A stretch of 64,000 nucleotides of DNA from Sclerotinia nivalis (Eukaryota > Ascomycota > Leotiomycetes > Helotiales > Sclerotiniaceae): assembly GCA_029531795.1 (NCBI GenBank), contig JAPEIS010000001.1:3472001-3536000 (forward strand). Direction: 5' to 3'. The notes under the pieces were generated by a model. It saw only the letters and a list, made by a program, of their open reading frames with translations. It was not told the DNA's origin and made no database searches. The position numbers were made by a program, and so were the translations under genes. Below, piece by piece: positions 36,240-45,016 of this stretch (the first letter of the stretch is position 1; every line of letters begins with the position of its first letter).

Positions 36240-36640
36240 ATATCATCAATTCCCTTTAAGTTGTTCTCGTACAGACCTTACGTACTTTTCTTCGACCAAT
36301 AAGAATCGAGTTATGAAAGGTGTTTTAAAATATATATATTAGGATTATAAATTTCAAAATTTGCTAGCAAAAATCATTCAAAATCATTAATTTTTTATTC
36401 AAAACTCTATTTATAAAGTATTTAAAGTCTATTAGAAGCTTCAAAATCATCAAAATTATAAAATTATTGAAATTGTTGAAATTCAATTCAAATTTCATCA
36501 AAATCATCAAAATTCGAAAATTGAAGAGGGATTAGTTCAATATATATTCGATTTCTTTAAAGCAGTATCGAAAAACAGAAAAAAACAGTAATATATAAGT
36601 AAAAAATATCTTACAATATTTACCCCTTCAATCTCTATAC
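36240..36640 (+). repeat. dispersed repeat E, copy 2
   Basis: Inverted relative to 14265-14640: shares the TCATCAAAATCATCAAAATT tract, a RIP-mutated coding-like segment (VQYIFDFFKAVSKNRK) and the terminal CCCTTCAATCTC block. The two copies flank element B. Confidence 0.55.
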
Positions 36641-36659
36641 TGATATCAATTTGCTGGGG

Positions 36660-38107
36660 TTTAATAAAAAGTGGAGTTAGCACCGACACTTCGAGGAGAA
36701 ACAGTGCCATCCGTATAGATAAGCGAATCAGATGTCACAATGCCCTACCAACCCCCCTGCCCAATTCGAAACTAATTTTTTTCCCGTGCCACTCTTCAAC
36801 CAAGATTTTGGGCCTCTTTGCAATCACGCCCTTACATACGCACTAACCTTTCAGTAAATGCAGTAGGTGTGTAACTACAACCCTACTTATCGTAATGTTT
36901 TGTAACAGTTGGTAATAATCATAATCTATGGGTTGATTTTCAGGTTCTAGTCCTTTAGTGTTACCATAATTTACTTCTTTGACGTTATACTCCGTAAATT
37001 TTAAATTGCAGCTGCAGATTTTGCTTGCCAATCGCAAAACATAGTGGTTCGGTGTTGTGATTGAAGGTCTGTTTGATAAAAGGTGACGCCACCAACTGTT
37101 ACGCTTATGCAGACAGCTAATTTATCACAGTCGACGAATCGAGGTGACGGTTGCAATTGAAGAAATCTGCAAGGCACGAAATAACAGAGGCGCAGATCAT
37201 GGATATTGAATAGAGCATGCAAGATTCCGCCAATCTCGGAACCCTGTCTTTCGGCACCAATTTCCATTAAAAAAATGACCCCCTCTGTCGATTGAGGTGG
37301 ATCATACCTGAAAGTACCGTGATATCAAAATGTTTGCTGATTGGTTACAAAATTGAGTGTTGGTCAAAAATCTATGACAGACTGTTTGCTGTGCCTATCG
37401 TATTCATAAAAAGTCCTCAAGCGTACTTCTCACCACCCAATCAGCCGAGACCATTGGAGAACCAAAGTCATTTTTAGTATATTGAAGTAACATCAGTAAT
37501 GTACTGGTGGTACACGTAAGTCCATTGAAAGGTAGCTTTTCCCCGATCTAGACACCGAGACTGTGCTAAATCGAAACGAAGTTTGGAGTCTGTTGGTGGC
37601 GGCTGATTCGCAAAGTGAAGGAGGTAACTCCGGTTATTTGCTGTTCAAAATGGAGTTAAGGACTTGTTAGAGGAAACATCACTTAGAGTTGATAATTTTC
37701 GTTTTGGTCTACTAACCCTTGCAGCTATGTACATGACATGCATGGTGGGAGGCGTCCATGGAAGAGCAGTGTTCAATTTATTGGATGGAATATACTTTAT
37801 TTTGGAACTTCGTCTACAAATCAACGGTCTATATTTTGGTAAGCGTGAGGCTTGATTAGCTTTTTTCATGAGATAATCATCCCATGGTCGGTTTTCTTAC
37901 ATTGATCACATATTATTTTCTGTTTTGCCGTAGAGCCGCTATTTCCAGAATTTTTTGTATTAAGTAATACTCTAGAGGTGGGTTGTTTTACTATCTAGAG
38001 TGATTTTATAACCTTACAAACAGTATTATAGGAGAAAACGACAAACAGAGCTTCGCTAGCCAATAATACAATCAAGTCCCCTGAACGCATTTTTAGTTCA
38101 ACTCCTA
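36660..38107. other. intergenic region, no supported gene
   Basis: GC recovers to gene-island level. ORFs of 60-90 codons exist on both strands (for example minus 37267-37004, plus 37664-37855) but they overlap on opposite strands, show no recognisable motif, and could not be linked by convincing introns. Part is probably the 3' flank of the prenyltransferase gene. Confidence 0.4.
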
Positions 38108-38110
38108 TCA

Positions 38111-39103
38111 TCAAAATCCAAAACCCCAACGTCTGGCAAGATATTCTCCCTGGAAACTCATTGTCAAGCTCCCACCCACCAATAGACTTCCATATTTGAA
38201 CCACCACCAACATGATCTCGGATCTCCCAAATCCACATTCCACGCCATGCGCAGAAGTAGAACAGCAGTTGATGCCACTCCGACGAAAAGTACCAGCGTA
38301 GCATCAATCAGGACTCCCGTCATGACGAGCAGTGCTACTTGTATAATAGAAAGGGCGAAGAGTAAAGGTTTCATGTGGGCTTTGTGCTTGATAGAAACAG
38401 CTTTGATACCAGCTCGTTCATCGTCCTGAATATCTTGATATGCGTAGATAGTGTCGTAGATGACTGTCCAAACAACATAAGAGATCGCAAAAGCCAGGAG
38501 TGCTCCAGATAATTTGGAATGTAGACCCATTGACAGCGGATCCACATCCATAACTGAACAACCAGCCGGGATTCCAAACGAGAGTGAGACTCCAAGGACA
38601 ACTTGGGCGTAATTGGTGATACGTTTGGCGTATGGGTAGAACGTTCCGGTAATGATGATAGGAATGAGATACTTGAGCGTTTGTGGTAAAAATGCTATAA
38701 CACCACAAAAGAGAAGGAGGTATTCAAAAGCATTGAAGATGCAGCCTTGAGTAGGGCTTAATGCTCCTCGAGCTATCGGACGGATGCGACAACGGGCGAC
38801 GTAGCGGTCAAGCTCGCAGTCCACAATTTCATTCCAGGTGCAGCCTATGCTGCGAACGACAAAAGCTAGAACAAGTAACTGGAGGTTGGTGATTGTGAGA
38901 GACTGAAGGGACGGCATGGAAGATTTGACACTCGCGGCGAAGAGACTACCGAAGACATAGGGAAAGTATACGTAAAGAATTCCCGCTGGCTTGTGGATAC
39001 GGGTGAGCTCAGCGTAAGGTACCCATTGGGACGGAAGATAGGACAGAAAGCCTTGTGTAGGAGACATATAAGTCTCGACGTCTAGAATCTCAGCTTTAGA
39101 CAT
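38111..39103 (-). CDS. UbiA-family prenyltransferase (membrane-bound aromatic prenyltransferase)
   Basis: Single exon, 330 residues, with a normal UbiA length. The first Asp-rich motif is NEIVDCELDRYVARCRIRP (residues 91-109) and the second is YDTIYAYQDIQDDERAG (residues 216-232). These bind Mg2+ and the prenyl diphosphate. Several hydrophobic helices lie between and after them, and RIHKPAGILYVYFPYVFGSL is typical of the fungal CoQ2/AusN/Pyr6 branch. Such enzymes attach a polyprenyl chain to an aromatic acid or ketide. It is divergently placed from an FAD monooxygenase and close to a membrane terpene cyclase, which argues for a meroterpenoid role rather than housekeeping CoQ synthesis; no mitochondrial targeting peptide is evident. 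Acceptor and chain length cannot be read from sequence. Confidence 0.9.
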   Translation of the reverse strand: MSKAEILDVETYMSPTQGFLSYLPSQWVPYAELTRIHKPAGILYVYFPYVFGSLFAASVKSSMPSLQSLTITNLQLLVLAFVVRSIGCTWNEIVDCELDRYVARCRIRPIARGALSPTQGCIFNAFEYLLLFCGVIAFLPQTLKYLIPIIITGTFYPYAKRITNYAQVVLGVSLSFGIPAGCSVMDVDPLSMGLHSKLSGALLAFAISYVVWTVIYDTIYAYQDIQDDERAGIKAVSIKHKAHMKPLLFALSIIQVALLVMTGVLIDATLVLFVGVASTAVLLLRMAWNVDLGDPRSCWWWFKYGSLLVGGSLTMSFQGEYLARRWGFGF

Positions 39104-39841
39104 GTCTGAAAAGTCTTACGAAATACAATTGATAGATTTGAAGAGGATTGATATTTAAATGCGACATTTAGAAGAGAATAGCAAGGCCAACATGCTTTAT
39201 AGATAACTATCTGTCCGCTATACTCTCGAGATGGTGCTGGAAAATAGCTTTAGATTGCCTCGCCCCATCTTGGGCTTGCTGTTATCTCGGTCGGACTTCC
39301 TTTGTCGGCAGTAAGCCGTTAGAAACTCCATCCAACTGCTTACGTTATTGGAAAATGGAGAATTGATGAATTTTCACGCAACGTATACTATTCGGGAAGT
39401 ATCTACTGGTGATTACCAGTGCATCTAACCAGAGGGGGCCATAACCTTAGAGCCAGCTCTTCAATGTTGCATTGAAACAGAGATGAGTCAACTTGTGCCT
39501 TTTCTTGTATTGCATCGCGAAGACTGATGCCAAATAAGACGGAGAAGTGCATTGTACTTGAGGATCTTCTGGACGGAATAGAGAATGGAAGTAGACAAGA
39601 CGTTGCAGGGCTCCTTAAACTACCCCATCTTGTGCCAAGAACCATGCATATTTTAGCGTATTATTTGGTGGACGAGAAATAACTCCCTACTTAAACTTTA
39701 GATGTTCTTTGGAATTATTACCAATTTTGAGATAATAGTATTCATATAATAGCATCGGCCCATTTGAAACTCACCGGAGATTCTTCAAATTACGTCCCTT
39801 ACTTTCTTCTACCAAATCGAGATTTATTCAAAGTTTTAAAC
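39104..39841. promoter_or_regulatory. divergent promoter region between UbiA and FAD monooxygenase
   Basis: A 738-bp spacer shared by the two divergent start codons. A TATAAAG element reads toward the prenyltransferase at 39195-39201 (minus), about 95 bp before its ATG. An 80-codon minus ORF inside (39645-39403) has no recognisable features and is likely spurious. Shared spacing suggests co-regulation. Confidence 0.5.
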
Positions 39842-41206
39842 ATGGCCAACAACGGAAAAAATAGCTCGAGCTTCTCATGCCAAATCCTAATTGTTGGAGG
39901 CGGTCTATGTGGCATTGCCACCGCCATAGCATTGGCGCGGTCTGGTCAGAAAGTCACAGTTTTCGAGCGAATGCCTGCTCTTGTTGAAGTTTGTTGTCTC
40001 AATTATAGCTTTTTCAGCCTTTCTCACCTCTTGCTAGATTGGAGCAGGTATCCAGCTACCTCCAAATGCCACGCGAATTCTTCAACAATGGAATATCCTT
40101 CAACCCATTATGCAACATGCTTACGCTCCAAAAGAAGGCAGTTTGCGATCCTACAAAGGTACGGTACTCACAAAGCAAGCTTCAGGGGAACAAGTCGAGA
40201 AGAAGTACGGGAGTCCATATCTAGTCATTCATCGAGCCGATCTACTTGAAGTTCTCGTCTCGGAAGCACGGATGCTTGGAGTGGAAATTAAACTAGGGTC
40301 GACTGTCTCCAAGATTGATTTTGAAAAGCCGTCTATCATTCTGACAACGGGCGAGACTTTTGAGGGTGATATAGTAGTTGGTGCTGATGGAGAAAGATCC
40401 ATTTGCCGAGATGCATTTCTGGGACATCCTGATATCCCGGAAAGTACTGGTGATCTCGTCTTTAGGATTGCTGTTAAGAGAGATGATGTTTTACAATTGC
40501 AAAATTTGAAAGAAATGATGGCCCAGCCTACGGTGAATGTTTGGCTAGGTCCAGATGCTCACGTTATTTCTTACTTGCTGAAGAACGATGTTTTAAATGT
40601 TGTTCTTGTGACAAAGGATACGACCGGCGAAAAAACTATTTATGGGCCACAAAAAGCATCAGTTTCAGAGTTGAAAGCGGTATACAAAGGGTGGGATCCG
40701 ATCTTCGAGACAATTTTAGACGTGGAAGATTCTGATTGCACGAAGTGGTCATTGCTTTCTATCAATGATGTCGGGAACTGGTGTCACCCCAGTGGTAAGT
40801 TCGCACTCATCGGCGATGCTGCACATGCTACGCTCCCTTACCTGTGAGTATTCTCCCATTTCCTCAATCAGTCTCACTGGCTTACTTACTACTCAGTGCA
40901 CAAGGAGCTGCACAGGCATTTGAGGATGCCGCTGTTCTAGGCACGCTGTTTGCGGAGATCAGCAATATCTCCCAAATCCCCGAGGTACTGTCTATTTACG
41001 AAAAACTCCGGAAGCCCCGCACGGTGGAATTGAAGAAGAAAACTCTTGCCCAAAAGACCATGTATGGGCTACATGATGGTCCTCATCAAGAGGCCCGTGA
41101 TAGACACCTTTCTCTTACTACACCGGTTGAAGATTTACAGAAATGGCTTTGGGGCAATGATGTAATTGCAGAGGCAAAGAAGTTATCAGAGATAGCTTTT
41201 CAATGA
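39842..41206 (+). CDS. FAD-dependent monooxygenase, salicylate-hydroxylase type (group A, PF01494-like)
   Basis: Exons 39842-39988, 40038-40843, 40897-41206; introns GTTTGT..CTAG (49 nt) and GTGAGT..TCAG (53 nt). Total 420 residues. Motifs: GGGLCG dinucleotide-binding loop (residues 19-24), EIGAGIQLPPNATRIL (residues 49-64, across intron 1), GADGERS (about 164) and ALIGDAAHATLPYLAQGA (about 305-322; FAD ribityl contact), intact across the second intron. The EIGAGIQ-PPN text is characteristic of salicylate hydroxylase-like enzymes, which hydroxylate aromatic rings. The terpene epoxidases partnered with Pyr4/PaxB cyclases usually read IGASIGILPNG instead. So aromatic or quinone hydroxylation is more likely than prenyl epoxidation; this remains inference. 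Confidence 0.9.
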
Positions 41207-41275
41207 CCAGAGAAATAGAATGACAGGTACTTAGGTCTTCATTAAGGGCTCATCACGGTAACTTGATATTATATT

Positions 41276-41482
41276 TGTTGGTATCAAATGGTAAGGTTCA
41301 AAGTGTAAAGTACTTTAGTCTAATTGATAAAACTTGTTTCTTAATTATTACTATTCTATATTGAAAGAACAAGCTTCTTAAATATATATTGAAGGAGTTT
41401 GTATAGTTCCTTATGATTACATGATCTAATACGATTATATGATTTAATTACGGTTCATGATTATATGATCGTGATCCCGACA
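41276..41482 (+). repeat. solo LTR (207 bp) with ATATT target-site duplication
   Basis: Begins TGTTGG and ends CCGACA (near-inverted ends). ATATT lies directly on both sides (41271-41275 and 41483-41487). The same LTR occurs at 12183-12388 and in part at 49955-50137 and 6259-6286. No internal retroelement sequence remains, so LTR-LTR recombination removed it. It ends only ~160 bp before the acetyltransferase start codon. Confidence 0.93.
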
Positions 41483-41575
41483 ATATTATTCCGCTTTGAA
41501 CTATTCAGAAAACCGTTGCGTGACACGATGAGACTATATTACTAAGCATAAACGAACGCTACCTACTCTGCTGCC

Positions 41576-41583
41576 TATATAAG
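41576..41583 (+). promoter_or_regulatory. TATA box of the acetyltransferase gene
   Basis: TATATAAG, 58 bp before the ATG at 41641, followed by a pyrimidine-rich leader (CTCTACCTCCACCTTTTTTT). Confidence 0.6.
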
Positions 41584-41640
41584 CCTCTACCTCCACCTTT
41601 TTTTCTGTAGATATAACCAGCTTTTTCAACATCTTTAAAA

Positions 41641-42379
41641 ATGGAAATCACACTTCAAAATGCCTCTCTAGACGACTTGCCTGTCCTTGCTGAAATAAAC
41701 AGACAGGCATTTATGCCTGAACTTTCAGCCCAAATTGCATTCAAAAATTGGCCAGATGTCGAAAACATGCGGGTGTTCTTTGCGGCTCGCCTCAGAGAAC
41801 GATTAATTAACACCGACACGAAAGTTTTTAAAGCCGTCGATGTAGCTACGGGGATCATCACCGGATTTGTGTGCTTGACCCTGGAAATAGGAGATGAGGA
41901 GAGTTCTGGATCCGTCAAACCTGCCGATGCAAAGAAAAATCCCACGCAACATGCTATCGAGCAAATCCCAGATTTTCTCGATTTGGAATTCGTTATGAGT
42001 TCAGGGGCTGAAATTGAGCTGATGAAGAAGCGTATGGGAGGGAGTAAGCATTACTGTAAGTTATCCCGTTGATTATTAGGCATTAGTGGTTCCCTACTGA
42101 TTACCATGTTCAGATGTATCGACATTTGTGGTAGCTCCTCAATATCAAAGCCATGGAATTGGTACAACGCTTTTGAGCCACTGTCTTTCTATCGCCGACA
42201 AGGAGGGTATCCCTGCCTGGCTTATCTCGTTCCCGGGCAGCCATACGCTGTACTTGAGGCTAGGATTTGAGGATGTGGAGTATAACGATTTGGATTTGAG
42301 TAAATGGGACAAACGCAAGTATAGAGGTTTTGGGATTTACCGTTCGTATGCGATGAAACGTCCAACGGCGACTTCTTGA
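41641..42379 (+). CDS. GNAT-family N-acetyltransferase
   Basis: Exons 41641-42055 and 42114-42379; the 58-nt intron GTAAGT..TTCAG splits a Tyr codon. Total 226 residues. It shows the fungal GNAT layout: N-terminal LDDLPVLAEINRQAF, a central beta strand with TGIITGFVCL, then VSTFVVAPQYQSHGIGTTLL (about residues 140-159) holding the acetyl-CoA pyrophosphate-binding Q-x-x-G-x-G/A loop. Next come IPAWLISFPGSHTLYLRLGF (the usual Y-x-x-x-GF element) and a C-terminal FGIYRSYAMKRP. It transfers acetyl from acetyl-CoA to an amine; substrate unknown. It sits between the monooxygenase and terpene cyclase on the same strand, so it may tailor the product or confer self-protection, or it may be a bystander. 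Confidence 0.88.
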
Positions 42380-42745
42380 TGCGGGGTGTGGATTTGTGAT
42401 AGTGAGTGGACAGGGCTCGGTGTGAGACGCATGGGTAATAATCGGTGATATGCATTGGTAATAGTACCAAACAAAGCTCACATATCTCTCCGTATTATTT
42501 GCGGCACATACGCAGTGCAGGCTATGCGGCCAGCCGTGCGCCATTGAGTTGTTTGTCAAGTTAGCTTTCATAGTTCATCAAATACAAATAAAAATTTATG
42601 GCGAAGGTTTCCACTTTTTCGGACGAGATCCCCAATGAGGTAACTGCGAATACCACATAAAATCGTATTTTTAGCGCGAGGTTTAGGGGTTTTTAAAAGT
42701 CTGCGAACGAACCACTCAGACCTAGGTATCCTCAGCTAGAACATC
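42380..42745. other. 3' flank of the acetyltransferase gene
   Basis: No gene supported; minus-strand ORFs here are shadows of the acetyltransferase exon 2 and its 3' UTR. Confidence 0.5.
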
Positions 42746-43415
42746 TGTTCCTATCACGGAGCTGGCGGGCAGGCTAGCAGGAGCAGGGTAGCATATATAT
42801 TCAGCTAATAACAGTATATACAGAAAGGATAATAAGATGTAGCTCAAAGAGTTACGAACAGGACAGAATACAGAAAGGGTTTTATAGTAGAGCGGGGCCC
42901 GATCTACTAGTGCACCACGTGTTCTCCACGGGGTCCGCTGACCCCGTGACAGTTCCGGGCCATAGCGCAACTAGTTCATACGTAAACACAATCATAAATT
43001 CCACTAGCTTTAAATAATCAAGATTTTAAAAATATAGAGCTATACTAGATCTCTAGTCCTATTCAAATATCAAATTAGTTTTTTCGAAAGTCTCGAATTG
43101 ATTGTGTAAAAAAACGTGTTTTTTAGATATTTTTTAATAAAACTATATAAATTCAAATTTCAATTATTTTGAAAAAAGAAAGTATTAAAGTTATTATTTA
43201 AAAGTTAAATTATAATCCTAAAGCTTTTTAAAAGTTATAAATATATTCGTCGAAAAGTTATTATAAAATCGTAAAAAATATCATTTTTTTTGAAGATATA
43301 ATTAGAGTATAAACTAAGGATAACTTTATACGAAAATGCTTTTTTTGTATGTAAAAATTGACCAATCAACTAGTTCATTACGCAATGAGGCGTGTTGCGC
43401 TATGGCCCGGAATAC
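42746..43415. mobile_element. inverted-repeat-flanked AT-rich element, split by a solo LTR
   Basis: TTCCGGGCCATAGCGCAAC at 42953-42971 recurs inverted as GTTGCGCTATGGCCCGGAA at 43394-43412, a 19-bp perfect terminal repeat. Removing the solo LTR (42752-42951) joins TGTTCC to GGGCC. CATC lies before the left end (42742-42745) and after the right end (43415-43418), a possible short target duplication. The ~420-bp interior is AT-rich without an ORF. The element could be a MITE or a small LTR-like relic. Confidence 0.7.
42752..42951 (-). repeat. solo LTR (200 bp) with GTTCC target-site duplication
   Basis: Minus strand begins TGTCACGGGGTCAGCGGAC and ends CTCCGTGATA, the same kind of termini as elements B, C and D. 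GTTCC lies on both sides (42747-42751 and 42952-42956). Its first bases form a 9-bp stem, CACGGGGTC / GACCCCGTG, around AGCG. GC-rich and not RIP-mutated. It is inserted in the left end of an inverted-repeat element. Confidence 0.92.
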
Positions 43416-43709
43416 ATCAATGATCAATCTATCAAACTTTGTTCTTACAATTTATCTACGCCTTATTCAACGACTTTGACCTCATTAGGTCAATTGCAAA
43501 AATGGAAATAAACATGGGTAAAGTTTCCAAGACCATGTCAGCAATAAGCTGAAAGCATTAAAGCCAAGATACGCAAGGCCAAAGGAAACTCCCATAGCTG
43601 GCGGTCTTTGACAAGGCCATTCTTCTACAGAATGAGTCTCTTATATTAGAACAAAAAGCCGTTCCTAATTTCGAAGAATCATAATTCTGCACATTCATGA
43701 AAAAAAAAA
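43416..43709 (+). promoter_or_regulatory. upstream region of the terpene cyclase gene
   Basis: A ~290-bp leader/promoter ending in a run of 10 A immediately before ATG 43710. No clear TATA element or regulator site recognised. Confidence 0.4.
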
Positions 43710-44576
43710 ATGACTTTTCAATTTCACCTCCCTCTCAACCATATTGATGCTGTCAATCAACCGCCAATATACTTTCTTCAAGTACAGGACGCCCTCATTT
43801 TGACTACTGGAATTCTTTGGACAGTGGCCTATGTTTTGTATATCAAGCAGGCCAATCAGGATGAGTCATATGGGATGCCTTTAATTGCTCTGTTCGTCGT
43901 GCTTTACTTGTATCATTTCCTCCCCCGAACTATTTGAACACGACTAATATTTTTCGCCCATAAATCTAGATGTGCCAACATAGGCTGGGAGCTTATTTAC
44001 GGAGTGTTTTACCCTTTATCTTTTGCTGAAACGATAACGTTCGTCCCCTGGCTCCTCGTCGACGCCGGGATCTGGATCATGACACTCAGATATGGGCCTC
44101 AGCAATGGAAGCAGGCTCCTCTAGTAGCGAACAACTTGAGCTTTATATTGATTGTTGGAACTGTTGTAATGGTTGCTCTACATTGGGCGTTCATCAATAC
44201 GTACGAGAGTGTGTTTGAGGCTGCTTTTTGGTCCGGCTTTGTGTTGCAAACTCTATTGGGTACGGCAAGTATTGCGCACTTGATGAGTAGGAACAATACA
44301 AGTGGGCATTCGCTGACTATTTGGTATGCAAACCCCTACTCTTATTACTTTGGGGATGTTTTGATGATAACAGCTTGGTGTAGGTTTTGTAGATGGATTG
44401 GAAGCGCAGCTGCGGTAGTTATGTTTTCATGGAGATATGCGCATTATCCCGCAGATTATAAGCATGTAGGAACACCAATGGCAACGGTGATGTTCACAAT
44501 AATTGAGATGGCGGACATAACCTATCCTTTTGTGTATGCGGCTCTGGATAAAACAGAGAAATTGAAAACAAAATGA
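43710..44576 (+). CDS. Pyr4/PaxB/AusL-type integral-membrane terpene cyclase
   Basis: Exons 43710-43891 and 43970-44576; the 78-nt intron GTTCGT..CTAG has a CTAAT branch site. Total 262 residues with about seven hydrophobic helices. Diagnostic text: GMPLIALCANIGWELIYG (residues 55-72) with Glu68, and EMADITYPFVYAAL near the C-terminus with Asp243. By position these correspond to the Glu and Asp reported as essential for proton-initiated cyclisation in Pyr4 (knowledge, not seen). The middle reads WIMTLRYGPQQW and HSLTIWYANPYSYYFGD. The family cyclises prenylated (usually epoxidised) aromatic or indole intermediates of meroterpenoids and indole diterpenes in the ER membrane. Company with a UbiA prenyltransferase strongly supports this role. 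Start: first ATG after a poly-A run. Confidence 0.9.
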
Positions 44577-45016
44577 GGTCTCGCAAATTGAGATAGAAGG
44601 AAAGTTTTCAAGCTCAAGAAAGGATTAGATTTCAAGCATTTATCTCAAATCGAGTCCCTGAATTGGTTTCATTGTATTACTCCAATTTGTAAACTCCTAA
44701 ATCACAACATAAAAATTCACGTGGATGGGAGATTGGTATTGAACATGGGCCCCGGTCGATAATGCGACGCTAGTGGGGTTACATACATTTCCATCTGTAT
44801 ATATACAGCCTTTTCCTCCTAAATTTGGGACAATAACCTACTACTTTCTTTTCTTTCCATTTGAGCCATAAATTAACACCAATTTCCACAAACCGCCTGT
44901 CCGTTGGCAAGTGAATTTATCGCTGAAGTCCCAAATCTGGTGCATTTTCTTTCTCAAATAACCATTTTTTTCTTTTCGATAAATACATCCTCCTCAAAGA
45001 GACCAGAATCACTATC
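44577..45016 (+). promoter_or_regulatory. terpene cyclase 3' flank and promoter of the FAD oxidoreductase
   Basis: TATATATAC at 44798-44806, about 210 bp before ATG 45017, followed by a pyrimidine-rich stretch (CCTTTTCCTCC; TTTCTTTTCTTTCC), typical of a fungal promoter with a long leader. Confidence 0.5.

Noticed and set aside
37645..37869. Overlapping ORFs on both strands downstream of the prenyltransferase
   Set aside because: Mutually antisense, with no recognisable domain or intron linkage; insufficient support for either.
39403..39645. 80-codon minus ORF between the prenyltransferase and monooxygenase
   Set aside because: No motif, no conserved features, located in the divergent promoter.
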